Counted from the first letter of the stretch, positions 7,463 to 16,763 are shown. The stretch: 33,593 nt of DNA from an uncultured Ruminococcus sp. (GCF_946415235.1 NZ_CAMKRR010000025.1:1-33593), one strand, 5' to 3'. Notes: generated by a model not told the origin, from the sequence alone. A program made the numbers and translations.

Positions 7463-9507
7463 TATAATCTCCTTATCGTAAAGCTGTCAGAGCCTGACAG
7501 CACTATCTCGAAATTATTGTTTTTACTCAGGTCAAGTATATTTACTGCCATTTCATCTCCTTTTGCGGCCTTTCCGCAGAGGACCGTAAGTCCGGAAGAC
7601 GGCTTGTATGCGTTTGCATCGGAAATGAAGCAGATCTCCTTGTTATCGGAGATGACAGTGATATTATTATCTGTGATCTTTATTGAATACCTGTTTTCGT
7701 GAACGGTTATATCATTAGTGAAATATGTGACATTGCTGCTTTTTAAAGGTATTTCCGTGTCTCCTGCGATTATCCAGTTATTAACATCGGTGAATTCAAG
7801 CTCGTTTATGTAATTTGAGTATCCCGACTGGACTTTCCGGGTCAGGATCACAGAATCAATGCAGTTTATCCCGTTTGCAGCGAGATATTTTCTGACATAG
7901 ACTGCTGAACGGTAATGTCCGCTTATATCAATAATATCGGCGGAATTATCACGGCTCACAACTGCAACTGCGTTGTTTCCTTTTCCGAGAACAGCAATAG
8001 TCGTATGACTGTTACGCTCTATTCTTGCCGCAGACGATGCAATAAACAGAAATGCTGCAGAAAATGCGGCAGCTCCGCATATATATTTCCTGTTCCTGAA
8101 GATTGCGGCAGTAAGGAAAGTAATTATCATACATATCATAAGTCCGCCGACAACAGTTTTGCTCCCGCCTGAGAAATATGTGAAGCGGATACGTGATACA
8201 ATGTCGGAAAAACGCAGGACAAATTCGTTTATGATCTTCGGAATGAACAGAAGGTCTATAATCCCGCCGCTGATTGCATAAAGCAGTCCTATCATCATGG
8301 ATACGGAGCAAAGCGGGACCAAAATCACATTCGTTATCGGTGAAATAAGCGACGTTTCATCGAAATACAGCAGTGAAAACGGAAATACACATATCATTGT
8401 GCAGAGCATTACAGCCGATTTCTTCATAAGGCTGCCTAATGTTGTTTCGGAAGGGATATTTTTGGTCATATACGGCGCAAATACGCCTATTCCGAATGTT
8501 CCCACCACGGAGAGTATAAAGCCCTGATCATAAATAACATAGGGCTGTAAAATACATATCAGCAGTACTGCACCCGCAAGAGAATTAAAAGTGTCGTTCT
8601 GTCGTCTGAACAGTCCTGCTGCATACATAAAATTCATCATGATCGCTGCTCTTATAGCTGAAATAGGACAATTTGCCAGCGTGATAAGGAAAGCTATCAT
8701 ACATTCCATAAGAGCAAATGATATGAATTTGTTGATACGCAGAAGCCTTAATATGCTCATGAGAATAAATATCGCAGCAGATACGTGAAGTCCCGAAACG
8801 GCAAGAATATGTCCTATTCCGCAGCGATAGACGGCAGTTTTTATATTCCACTCCATTCCGCGTTTCTCACCGAATACCATTCCTGCAAGAAGATCGCCGC
8901 TGTCTTTGCCGAGTGCGATATGAAAATCAGAGATCATATTCTCTCTGTGATCGTTTATAATTACTTTAAGGCTTCTTTTGGATGAACTTATCCTGTTTAT
9001 ATCCTTTGCGTTGCTTATTTCAAGGAAAATACCGTCAGACTTGAAGTAGCTCTCACTGTCGAAAAGATAATCCTTAGACGGCTTTTCAAATTTGCAGTTT
9101 CCTAATTCAATGGTATCTCCTATTTCGGCATCCAGTGAGTTGACATAGAAGCTGAGTTTGGCTTTCGTTTTTCCGTTTATATTACCATTAAGTACATACG
9201 ACGAATTGTCACCGCTGTAATGCTGCAAACTGATAACTTTTCCGCGGAAGCTTCCGTTTTGTCCGTCAAATTCAACTGCAGGAGCATATACAAGGTCAGT
9301 GTAAATACTGAATACAAGTACAGCTGCTCCGAAAAACGCTGCCATTATGCAGTGATCTGCTATAGTGAAGTTATACTTTTTACCTGCAAAAAGCGCAGCA
9401 GCTATTACCGCAGCAGTTATAATCATAAAAGCGGGATCTGTAAAAAATGAAGCGAAAAACAATCCCGCCATATACGCTGCCGCAGCTCCAATCATTTTTC
9501 GCTTCAT
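7462..9507 (-). CDS. comEC: ComEC/Rec2 family DNA-uptake channel protein with degenerate nuclease-like domain
   Basis: 681 residues, shorter than the usual 750-800. N-terminal membrane segments (about 5-72) precede an OB-like domain (about 75-168). The Competence membrane domain (about 205-480) has the hallmark GHILAVSGLHVS at 232-243. The C-terminal 180 residues match the metallo-beta-lactamase-like domain in position, but the metal motif is absent: where the family has LTHPHADH, this protein has LTRKVQSGYS (555-564). The known role is passage of single-stranded DNA across the membrane in transformation. This copy should lack metal-dependent nuclease activity. Start ATG with SD AAGGA, 11 bases after the phosphoribosyltransferase gene. 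Confidence 0.92.
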   Translation of the reverse strand: MKRKMIGAAAAYMAGLFFASFFTDPAFMIITAAVIAAALFAGKKYNFTIADHCIMAAFFGAAVLVFSIYTDLVYAPAVEFDGQNGSFRGKVISLQHYSGDNSSYVLNGNINGKTKAKLSFYVNSLDAEIGDTIELGNCKFEKPSKDYLFDSESYFKSDGIFLEISNAKDINRISSSKRSLKVIINDHRENMISDFHIALGKDSGDLLAGMVFGEKRGMEWNIKTAVYRCGIGHILAVSGLHVSAAIFILMSILRLLRINKFISFALMECMIAFLITLANCPISAIRAAIMMNFMYAAGLFRRQNDTFNSLAGAVLLICILQPYVIYDQGFILSVVGTFGIGVFAPYMTKNIPSETTLGSLMKKSAVMLCTMICVFPFSLLYFDETSLISPITNVILVPLCSVSMMIGLLYAISGGIIDLLFIPKIINEFVLRFSDIVSRIRFTYFSGGSKTVVGGLMICMIITFLTAAIFRNRKYICGAAAFSAAFLFIASSAARIERNSHTTIAVLGKGNNAVAVVSRDNSADIIDISGHYRSAVYVRKYLAANGINCIDSVILTRKVQSGYSNYINELEFTDVNNWIIAGDTEIPLKSSNVTYFTNDITVHENRYSIKITDNNITVISDNKEICFISDANAYKPSSGLTVLCGKAAKGDEMAVNILDLSKNNNFEIVLSGSDSFTIRRL

Positions 9508-9518
9508 AATTCTATTCC

Positions 9519-10058
9519 TTATTTAAAGAAAAGCGGTAGCTTCTCAAGAAAACATATATCTTTTCTTTCACCTGCATCGCCCTCTGCGAGAACGGCAGAT
9601 CGACCCGATATGATTCCGCCTGCCTCTGTAACGAGCTTTTCAAGTGCAAGGAGCGACTCTCCTGTGCTTATAACATCATCTACGATAAGCACTTTTTTGC
9701 CTTTAAGGAGCTCTGCTTTCTCCTTTGAGAGATAAAGTGTCTGCTCGGCGGCTGTTGTTATAGACTTAACGCTTACGGATATAGGATCGGTCATATAGAG
9801 CTTTACCGATTTTCTTGCAACGACATAAGGCTTTCCGCTTTCTCTTGCCATTTCGTATGCCAGAGGTATACCCTTTGATTCAGCCGTGATTATTATATCA
9901 AAATATGGAGACTTGCTCAGAAGCTTTCCCGCAACAGCTACAGTAAGCTCTACATCGGAAAACATAACAAATGCTGCAATATCGATTTTGTCATTGAGAG
10001 GACATATAGGAAGTTCCCTTTCAAGTCCTGCGATAGTCATTTTATATGTTTCAGCCAC
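9519..10058 (-). CDS. Purine-type phosphoribosyltransferase (Apt/Xpt-like)
   Basis: 179 residues. The PRPP-binding motif is KVLIVDDVISTGESL in the C-terminal half, with an upstream ITAESKGIPLAYEMA segment and the flexible-loop region around RKSVKLYMTDP. This is the layout of adenine and xanthine phosphoribosyltransferases, which join a purine base to PRPP in salvage. Specificity cannot be settled here. Translation starts at a GTG at 10058, 8-9 bases behind a strong AAAGGAGG. The next ATG (MTIAGLE) lacks a site that good. It lies 15 bases after the HIT gene. Confidence 0.85.
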   Translation of the reverse strand: MAETYKMTIAGLERELPICPLNDKIDIAAFVMFSDVELTVAVAGKLLSKSPYFDIIITAESKGIPLAYEMARESGKPYVVARKSVKLYMTDPISVSVKSITTAAEQTLYLSKEKAELLKGKKVLIVDDVISTGESLLALEKLVTEAGGIISGRSAVLAEGDAGERKDICFLEKLPLFFK

Positions 10059-10073
10059 TATATTTCCCCTCCT

Positions 10074-10427
10074 TTATTCTGTCTTGCCGAGGGACTCGGG
10101 TCCCCAGCCCATTTTAACGCCTGCCAGCATATGGAAATGGAGATGCTTTACAGTCTGTCCTGCGTCGTCGCCGCAATTGTTGATTATACGATAGCTTTCG
10201 ATACCCTCAGCCTTTGCTATCTTGGCAGCAGCTTCAAAAACCTTAGCGGCTGCGGAAGAATTTGCTTCAGTGATCTCGTTTGCAGAGGCTATATGAACCT
10301 TTGGGATGATAAGGTAATGAACAGGTGCGATAGGAGCTATATCCTTGAATGCATATACGAATTCATCTTCGTAGACCTTAGTGCTTGGAATTTCACCGTC
10401 GATTATTTTACAGAATAAACAGTCCAT
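10074..10427 (-). CDS. HIT family protein (HinT-like nucleotide hydrolase)
   Basis: 117 residues. CLFCKIIDGEIPSTKVYED near the N-terminus and the histidine triad HLHFH (His95, 97, 99) followed by MLAG identify the HIT superfamily, closest to HinT-type purine nucleoside phosphoramidases. These hydrolyse adenylated lysine or phosphoramidate compounds, and can remove adenylates formed by aminoacyl-tRNA synthetases. Its position right after alaS fits that idea but does not prove it. ATG start with SD AAGGAG. Confidence 0.93.
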   Translation of the reverse strand: MDCLFCKIIDGEIPSTKVYEDEFVYAFKDIAPIAPVHYLIIPKVHIASANEITEANSSAAAKVFEAAAKIAKAEGIESYRIINNCGDDAGQTVKHLHFHMLAGVKMGWGPESLGKTE

Positions 10428-10478
10428 ATTATTTCTCCTTTTTATTATAGTGAAGGTCGGTGTGGAACCGCCTGTTGA

Positions 10479-13109
10479 TTATTGCATGGTTTCCGCAACT
10501 ACATCGGCAAACTTAGCCATTGCCTCGTCGATCTTTGCGATATCGCCTGCGCCTGCCATAGCTCCGTCGGGCTTTCCGCCGCCCTTACCGCCTGTAACGG
10601 CAGCTATCTCACGTACTATCTTGCCTGCGTTAGCACCCTTTGCAACAGCTTCCTTTGTACATACACAGTAGAATGTTCCCTTTTCACCCATAGTACCTGC
10701 AAATAGAGCAATGATAGCTTCGTTTTTATCCTTGACGCTGTCTCCGAGCTTTCTCAGAGCATCGGGAGCAGAGCCATCCATTCTTGCGGATACCGTCTTG
10801 ATACCATTGACTTCACCTGCGTTGTCAAAGAGAGCAGCAGTTTTTGAATTGGCTATCTGCTGGGTGAGACTCTCTATCTTCTTGTCCTTTTCCTTTGCCT
10901 CAGCTGCAAGGGCTGCACACTTTTCGGGAAGTTCGCTTACGTTTGCAAGCTTGAGCGCTTTTGCGGAACGGAGGATTGTATCCTTGAAGCTGTTCATGAG
11001 CTCAAGTGCGCCTGTACCTGTAACTGCTTCGATTCGTCTTACGCCTGCTGCTACAGAGCTTTCGGAAACTATCTTAAAGAGTCCTATCTGTGCGGAATTT
11101 GATATGTGTGTACCGCCGCAGAATTCTACGGACTTGTTAGCAGTAACGACACGTACGGTATCACCGTATTTTTCGCCGAAAAGTGCCATAGCGCCAAGCT
11201 TTCTTGCTTCGTCTATAGGCATTTCCTGCATAGTTACGGGGAAGGCTTCCATTATTTCTGAGTTTACTATCTTTTCAACTCTTTCAATCTCTTCATCTGT
11301 CATTGCACTGAAATGATTGAAGTCAAAACGACAGGCTTTTTCGTTAACAAGCTGTCCTGCCTGATGAACGTGATCGCCAAGTACCTGACGAAGGGCATGC
11401 TGAAGAAGATGTGCAGTCGTATGGTTACGCATTATAGCCATTCTGCGGTCTTTTTCAATCTGAGCGAGGACTTTGTCTCCCTTTGAGATACTTCCCTGCT
11501 CTACTGTTGCAATATGCAGGAAATGTCCCTCGGATTTAATCGTATCATCAACAGAAGCGATATTTGCTCCGTTGATGAGCATACCCGTGTCTCCGACCTG
11601 TCCGCCGCTCTCAGCATAGAAAGGAGTAACGTCGAGAACTATAACAACATCATCGCCTTCAATAGCTGTCTCTACTTCCGTACCGTTCTTGTATATTGCA
11701 AGTATTTCGGCATCCTTTGCTTCAAAATCAGTATATCCCGTGAATATTGTTGCGGGAGCGTCGACCTTTATGCTGTTGTCAGCCCACGAAGAACCTGCCT
11801 TTGCAGCGTGGTCTGCCTTAGCTCTTGCTCTCTGCTCTTTTGCAAGCTCTGTGAAACGGTCACGGTCAACGGTAAAGCCTTTTTCCTCACATATCTCTTC
11901 TGTAAGGTCTATGGGGAAGCCGTATGTATCGGAGAGCTTGAATGCGTCGTCTCCTGAGAGTACCTTTCCGCCCTCGGTAGTAAGCTTATCAGTGAACTGA
12001 TTGAGGAGTTCAGTTCCCTTGTCGATAGTTTTGGCAAATGCTTCTTCCTCGACACCGATTATCTTCTTGATGTAGTCACGCTTTTCAGCAAGCTCGGGGT
12101 AAGCATTGGCGTTCTCGTTGATAACTGTATCGCATACATCGCAGAGGAAGGGCTTGGTGATACCGAGCAGTCTGCCGTGACGGGCTGCTCGTCTGAGCAG
12201 ACGGCGAAGCACATATCCGCGTCCCTCGTTTGAGGGGAGGATACCGTCACCTACCATGAAGGTAGTACTTCTGATATGGTCGGTGATAACACGGAGCGAA
12301 ACGTCCTTCTTTGCATCCTTCTTATATTCGATACCTGCGATAGATGAGATATGCTTCATTATATTCTGAACAGTATCTACTTCAAAGATATTGTCAACGC
12401 CCTGCATTACGCAGGCAAGTCTCTCAAGGCCCATACCTGTATCTATGTTCTTGTTCTTCATTTCGGCATAATGACCCTCGCCGTCGCTGTCAAACTGGCT
12501 GAAAACGAGGTTCCATATCTCAATCACTCTGTCACAGTCACTTGCCTGTTCAAAGCTCTCAAAAGGACCGTAAGCCTCACCGCGGTCAAAATGTATCTCC
12601 GAGCAAGGACCGCAGGGACCTGAGCCATGCTCCCAGAAATTGTCCTTTTTGCCGAGACGGATTATCCTTTCATGAGGTATGCCGATATGATTTTCCCATA
12701 TCTGTTCAGCTTCGTCGTCGCTTTCAAATATAGTTATCCAGAGCTTTTCGGCAGGGATAGCAAGAGTTTTTGTAAGGAATTCCCATGCCCATTCGATAGC
12801 CTCTGTCTTGAAGTAATCGCCGAATGAGAAATTGCCCAGCATTTCAAAATAAGTACCGTGACGTGCTGTTTTTCCAACACTTTCGATATCGGGAGTTCTT
12901 ATACACTTCTGACAGGTAGTAACCCGCTTGTTCGGAGGTGTAGCCTGTCCGAGAAAGAATTTTTTAAGCGGAGCCATACCAGAATTGATAAGCAGAAGGC
13001 TCTTGTCCCCCTGAGGAACGAGGGAAGCACTTGCCATTCTTGTATGGTTCTTGCTTTCAAAAAAAGATAAATACTTTTCACGTAGATCATTAAGACCTGT
13101 CCACAGCAT
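10479..13109 (-). CDS. alaS: Alanyl-tRNA synthetase
   Basis: 876 residues, standard length for the full enzyme, which charges tRNA-Ala and edits Ser/Gly mischarging. The N-terminal class II catalytic core contains SFFESKNHT and the GSGPCGPCSEI block. The editing domain has HTTAHLLQHAL and the CGGTH zinc-site motif. A C-terminal C-Ala domain ends in GGKGGGKPDGAMAGAGD. A longer frame runs back to 13229 through the T-box terminator region; the ATG at 13109 (MLWTGLNDLREKYLSFF) follows SD AAAGGAG and matches the family start. It heads a long minus-strand gene run and is under T-box control. Confidence 0.97.
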   Translation of the reverse strand: MLWTGLNDLREKYLSFFESKNHTRMASASLVPQGDKSLLLINSGMAPLKKFFLGQATPPNKRVTTCQKCIRTPDIESVGKTARHGTYFEMLGNFSFGDYFKTEAIEWAWEFLTKTLAIPAEKLWITIFESDDEAEQIWENHIGIPHERIIRLGKKDNFWEHGSGPCGPCSEIHFDRGEAYGPFESFEQASDCDRVIEIWNLVFSQFDSDGEGHYAEMKNKNIDTGMGLERLACVMQGVDNIFEVDTVQNIMKHISSIAGIEYKKDAKKDVSLRVITDHIRSTTFMVGDGILPSNEGRGYVLRRLLRRAARHGRLLGITKPFLCDVCDTVINENANAYPELAEKRDYIKKIIGVEEEAFAKTIDKGTELLNQFTDKLTTEGGKVLSGDDAFKLSDTYGFPIDLTEEICEEKGFTVDRDRFTELAKEQRARAKADHAAKAGSSWADNSIKVDAPATIFTGYTDFEAKDAEILAIYKNGTEVETAIEGDDVVIVLDVTPFYAESGGQVGDTGMLINGANIASVDDTIKSEGHFLHIATVEQGSISKGDKVLAQIEKDRRMAIMRNHTTAHLLQHALRQVLGDHVHQAGQLVNEKACRFDFNHFSAMTDEEIERVEKIVNSEIMEAFPVTMQEMPIDEARKLGAMALFGEKYGDTVRVVTANKSVEFCGGTHISNSAQIGLFKIVSESSVAAGVRRIEAVTGTGALELMNSFKDTILRSAKALKLANVSELPEKCAALAAEAKEKDKKIESLTQQIANSKTAALFDNAGEVNGIKTVSARMDGSAPDALRKLGDSVKDKNEAIIALFAGTMGEKGTFYCVCTKEAVAKGANAGKIVREIAAVTGGKGGGKPDGAMAGAGDIAKIDEAMAKFADVVAETMQ

Positions 13110-13150
13110 AAATATATCTCCTTTAATAAAAATATAAAACTTAGCAATAC

Positions 13151-13365
13151 AAAAAAAGCCCCGCCGCCAAATGGGACGAAGGCTCTCGTGGTACCACCCA
13201 AATTTGAGAAAGATATACTTTCTCCTCATAAATCCTTAACGCGGAAATACGCCTCGGTTTCCCAAGGGAGCTCAGGGGTAGCACCTGTTCATTGCGTAAA
13301 AGCTCGCACCAAACGCTTTTTCTCTGTATCGCAAATTATACAGTCATTCCCGTCAACGCTATACA
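13151..13365 (-). promoter_or_regulatory. T-box riboswitch leader for alaS, with terminator
   Basis: On the minus strand the conserved T-box sequence TGGGTGGTACCACG lies at 13200-13187. It is followed by a G+C-rich terminator hairpin (about 13184-13158) and a run of seven T (13157-13151). Upstream is a structured stem I region with the AGCG...GACGGGAATGA type start. A GCU codon in GGTGCTACC (13282-13280) is a good candidate Ala specifier, although the stem was not folded rigorously. Uncharged tRNA-Ala would favour the antiterminator and turn on alaS and possibly the genes behind it. Confidence 0.95.
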
Positions 13366-13371
13366 TTTAAT

Positions 13372-13400
13372 ATTATAACGCTGTTTTATAAAAAAGTCAA
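13372..13400 (-). promoter_or_regulatory. Sigma-A promoter of alaS
   Basis: Minus strand -35 TTGACT (13400-13395), 17-base spacer, -10 TATAAT (13377-13372). The predicted start of transcription is near 13365, right at the beginning of the T-box leader. Confidence 0.88.
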
Positions 13401-13500
13401 TGCTTTGAGCTGATTTTTTCAAAATATTTATAGTATAAGCTGTCACCTTGTGCTTTGTTAAGGAATATAATAGACCAATACGTAAAAGGAAGGTGAAGAT

Positions 13501-14148
13501 ATGAAAGCAAAACGAAGGAAAAACAGGATAAAAAAGTCTGTGATATATCTTATAGCCTCAATAATTACGGTGATTGTATTGTCCGTAAAGCTCAACGCTT
13601 CATTAAAGCCGGTAATTAAGGTTCAGGCGGAGCACTTTGCCGAAAAGGAAGCTTCGGAGCTTATTGACAGCTGTGTATCAGAATACCTTGACAGGAATAA
13701 GTACTGTTACAGTGATTATGCAGCTGTTCTGTACAATGACAAAAAACAGATAACTTCAATAGAGACTATTTCATATGCCGTAAACAAAACCCAATCAGAG
13801 CTTACGCTTGCAATAAATCAAAAATTAAAGAAGATAAGCGGCAAAAATGCAGAGATACCTCTGGGCTCGCTTACAAAAACATTTCTTTTAAACGGAAAAG
13901 GTCCGAAAATACATATAAAGATCGCTCCTGTAGGCTGTGCTGACGTAAAACTGAAAAGTGAACTATTGTCAGCGGGGATAAATCAGACAAAGCACAGGAT
14001 AACCGCAGTAATAAAAATTAAAATTTCTTCCTCCACTCCGCTGATAAGCTTTGGCACAACGTCGGAATTTGAGTTTTTGATCGCAGAAAGCGTGATAATA
14101 GGAGAAGTTCCCGATCTTGTCCCCTACAGCGGAACATTACAGAAGTAA
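13501..14148 (+). CDS. yunB: Sporulation protein YunB family
   Basis: 215 residues with a basic N-terminus and one membrane anchor (about 12-28); the rest should lie outside the cytoplasm. The pattern AEHFAEKEASELIDSCV, then ITSIETISYAVNKTQSELTLAINQKL, PLGSL and FGTTSEFEF resembles the YunB family, a sporulation protein known from Bacillus, where it is made in the mother cell. SD AAGGTG lies 6 bases before the ATG. It is divergent from alaS and convergent with the methyltransferase, leaving just 4 bases between stop codons. No convincing sigma-A promoter is visible, which fits sporulation-sigma control, but I could not define the site. Confidence 0.85.
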   Translation: MKAKRRKNRIKKSVIYLIASIITVIVLSVKLNASLKPVIKVQAEHFAEKEASELIDSCVSEYLDRNKYCYSDYAAVLYNDKKQITSIETISYAVNKTQSELTLAINQKLKKISGKNAEIPLGSLTKTFLLNGKGPKIHIKIAPVGCADVKLKSELLSAGINQTKHRITAVIKIKISSSTPLISFGTTSEFEFLIAESVIIGEVPDLVPYSGTLQK

Positions 14149-14152
14149 AAGA

Positions 14153-14785
14153 TCACTTGTTTCCCTCGGCGCACACCCATTTTTCGCCGCTTTTTGTATG
14201 AATGACAACATTTATAAATCCTGCATTTTCAAGTAAAGCTTTGAATTCGGCAAGAGTAGGATTATAAAGGCTGAACTTTTTGATACCCTCAATGTCTTTT
14301 TCGTCAAGCTCGGCATCTCCGTGAATATCTGCTGCTATAAGGAACCTGCCGCCTTTTTTCAGGACCCTGTATACTTCTTTAAGACTTTTTGGGGGATCAG
14401 GCCAGAAATAGAAGCTTTCCACAGTAATTATCCTGTCAAAGCTGCCATTATCGAATGGCAAAGCTTCTACGGAGGCTTGCGATATCTTTACTTTTCCACA
14501 TCCGACGGAACGCTCATTGTTGAATGTGGAAAGTTCAACAGAGATCTCGGAATGATCTATGCCGTAAATCTTTCCCACATCAGTGGTCTCGTCAATTCTT
14601 TTTATAGTTGCTCCACCGCCGCAGCCAATATCAAGGACAATATCATTCGGGGCAACTTCTAAAAATCCCAATGCCCACTCGGTTACAGGCGTATGACGTT
14701 CGTTCATGCCCTTAAGCATTTCTATACCTGCCTCTCCATGTGGCTTTGCGGGATTTCCAAGCTCAGTTACCGATCTTTTCTCCAT
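14153..14785 (-). CDS. Class I SAM-dependent methyltransferase
   Basis: About 210 residues. Motif I is VLDIGCGGGATIKRI, the acidic end of strand 2 is YGIDHS, and later come DRIITVESFYFWPDP and EVYRVLKKGGRFLIAADIH, as in UbiE/Methyltransf_11-type enzymes. The substrate is unknown. A longer frame starts at 14845 inside the glmS terminator; the ATG at 14785 follows SD AAAGGTG and is preferred. Only about 20 bases separate it from that terminator, too little for an obvious promoter, so it is probably expressed by readthrough from glmS. Confidence 0.88.
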   Translation of the reverse strand: MEKRSVTELGNPAKPHGEAGIEMLKGMNERHTPVTEWALGFLEVAPNDIVLDIGCGGGATIKRIDETTDVGKIYGIDHSEISVELSTFNNERSVGCGKVKISQASVEALPFDNGSFDRIITVESFYFWPDPPKSLKEVYRVLKKGGRFLIAADIHGDAELDEKDIEGIKKFSLYNPTLAEFKALLENAGFINVVIHTKSGEKWVCAEGNK

Positions 14786-14805
14786 AATTATCACCTTTCC
14801 GTATA

Positions 14806-14838
14806 TTAAAAAGGCTGACGAACATCGGCAGCCTTTTT
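14806..14838 (-). terminator. Terminator after glmS
   Basis: Stem AAAGGCTG (14810-14817) with CAGCCTTT (14829-14836), with T runs on both strands. It lies 8 bases beyond the glmS stop on the minus strand. The methyltransferase begins just after it. Confidence 0.88.
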
Positions 14839-14845
14839 TCATCAA

Positions 14846-16684
14846 TTATTCAACTGTAACGCTCTTAGCAAGGTTTCTCGGCTTATCAACGTCGAATCCC
14901 TTTGCGACAGAAACATAATATCCAAGCAGCTGAAGAGGTATTACAGAGAGACTTCCTGCAAAATGAGGGTCAGTCTGCGGGATATATACCGTGAAGTCTG
15001 CAAGATCTTCAACGCTGTAGTTGCCATATGTTGTAAGTCCCATAAGGGAAGCGCCGCGGCTCTTTACTTCTACCATGTTGCTTACTGTCTTTTCAAAAAG
15101 ATCCTGCTGGGTAAGAACACCGATAACCGGGATACCGCTTTCGATAAGACTGATAGGACCGTGCTTTAATTCACCTGCAGCGTATGCCTCGGAGTGGATA
15201 TAGCTTATTTCCTTCATCTTGAGGCTTCCCTCGAGACCGATAGCATAGTCAATGCCGCGTCCGATAAAGAACGCATCCTTTGCACCTGCAAGCTTGGTCG
15301 CATACCACTGTATTCTTTCCTTGTCCTCAAGTATCTTCTCAATCTTGTCGGGTATAGTAAACAGTTCCTTAAGAAGCTCATCACACTTTTCTTCAGTCAT
15401 TTCTCCTCTTGAAACAGCAAACTGAAGAGCAAGGAGGTATCCTGCTATAAGCTGTGTGCTGTATGCCTTTGTTGTTGCAACTGATATCTCGGGACCTGCA
15501 AGTGTGTAGAATACGTTATCGGCTTCACGAGCTATTGACGAACCTACAACATTTACGATACCGAGTGTCTTTATGCCTTTTTCCTTAGCTTCTCTGAGAG
15601 CAGCAAGGCTGTCGGCTGTTTCACCTGACTGACTGATGATTATAACAAGACTGTCCTTGACAAGAGTCATTTTTCTGTATCTGAACTCAGATGCAAGCTC
15701 TACTCTTACAGGAATAGATGTAAAGTCCTCGATAACGTACTGTACAGCCATACCTACATGATAAGCACTTCCGCAGGCAACTATATAGATCTGACTGATC
15801 TTCTGCATCTCTTCATCGGTAAGGCCGATATCGGAGAAGTCGATCCTGCCGTCCTTGATAACCGAATTGATAGTATCACGAACTACCTTTGGCTGCTCAT
15901 GGATCTCCTTGAGCATAAAGTGCTCGTAGCCGCCCTTTTCAGCTGCTTCGGCATCCCACTTGATCTCTGTGAGAGGCTTTTCGATCTCCTCACGGTCGAT
16001 ATTATAGAATGTAACGGCACCTTTCTCGAGCTTAGCGATCTCCATATTGCCGATATAGTAAACGTTTCTTGTATATTTGAGGATAGCGGGAACATCTGAT
16101 GCAACGTATGTCTCACCGTTGGCAATACCGATTATCATAGGGCTTTCCTTACGTGCTGTATAGATCTCACCGGGGAAATCCTTGAACATTACGCATAAAG
16201 CATATGAACCTCTTATTCTTATCATGGCACGTGCGATAGAATCAACAGGACCCAGGCCGTACTTCTTGAAGTAGTAGTCAATAAGCTTGACAGCAACCTC
16301 TGTATCTGTCTGAGAGTTGAAGGAATATCCGCTCTTTAAAAGCTTTTCCTTAAGCTCCTGATAATTTTCGATTATACCATTATGAACTGCGATAACATTT
16401 TCGTCGTCGCTGCAGTGTGGATGTGCATTCAGAGCAGACGGCTCACCGTGTGTTGCCCAGCGAGTGTGACCGATGCCACATTCGCCCTTGACAGCTTCGC
16501 CGTTATTTGTTTTCTTTTTCAGCTCTTCAAGCTTTCCGACAGCCTTAACTATCTTTGTTTTATTTTCTCCGTCTCTTACAGCAATACCTGCTGAGTCATA
16601 GCCTCTGTATTCGAGTTTTGAAAGTCCGTCAAGCAGTATTGCAGCAGCCTGAGAACTTCCTGTAAATCCAACAATTCCGCACAT
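14846..16684 (-). CDS. glmS: Glutamine-fructose-6-phosphate aminotransferase (isomerizing)
   Basis: 612 residues, normal length. It makes glucosamine-6-phosphate from fructose-6-phosphate and glutamine, the entry to peptidoglycan precursors. The N-terminal class II glutaminase domain starts MCGIVGF with the catalytic Cys2 and has GHTRWATHGEPS. Two SIS sugar-isomerase domains follow (GSAYHVGMA, SQSGETADSLAAL, GRGIDYAIGLEGSLKMKEISYIHSEAYAAGELKHGPISLIE), and the family C-terminus PRNLAKSVTVE is intact. It has a consensus promoter. The leader is only about 75 bases and lacks the glmS ribozyme core. Confidence 0.98.
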   Translation of the reverse strand: MCGIVGFTGSSQAAAILLDGLSKLEYRGYDSAGIAVRDGENKTKIVKAVGKLEELKKKTNNGEAVKGECGIGHTRWATHGEPSALNAHPHCSDDENVIAVHNGIIENYQELKEKLLKSGYSFNSQTDTEVAVKLIDYYFKKYGLGPVDSIARAMIRIRGSYALCVMFKDFPGEIYTARKESPMIIGIANGETYVASDVPAILKYTRNVYYIGNMEIAKLEKGAVTFYNIDREEIEKPLTEIKWDAEAAEKGGYEHFMLKEIHEQPKVVRDTINSVIKDGRIDFSDIGLTDEEMQKISQIYIVACGSAYHVGMAVQYVIEDFTSIPVRVELASEFRYRKMTLVKDSLVIIISQSGETADSLAALREAKEKGIKTLGIVNVVGSSIAREADNVFYTLAGPEISVATTKAYSTQLIAGYLLALQFAVSRGEMTEEKCDELLKELFTIPDKIEKILEDKERIQWYATKLAGAKDAFFIGRGIDYAIGLEGSLKMKEISYIHSEAYAAGELKHGPISLIESGIPVIGVLTQQDLFEKTVSNMVEVKSRGASLMGLTTYGNYSVEDLADFTVYIPQTDPHFAGSLSVIPLQLLGYYVSVAKGFDVDKPRNLAKSVTVE

Positions 16685-16763
16685 AGATCTGTTCCCTCCA
16701 TAGAACTTTTATCATTCTCACTGAAAAGTTATAAGGCAATTTGTATTTTGCCATATCAGAATT

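Noticed and set aside
10428-10478. Hairpin GGCGG...ACCGACC between alaS and the HIT gene as a terminator
   Set aside because: The stem is short and no T run follows; the TATAAT there lacks a -35 at the right distance.
13440-13500. TATAAT before yunB as a sigma-A promoter
   Set aside because: No acceptable -35 lies at 16-18 bases. A match to a sporulation sigma factor (AC element and AATATAATA) is possible but too loose to list.
16685-16760. Possible glmS ribozyme in the glmS leader
   Set aside because: The leader from the predicted start of transcription is only about 75 bases and lacks the conserved ribozyme core; only two small hairpins are seen.
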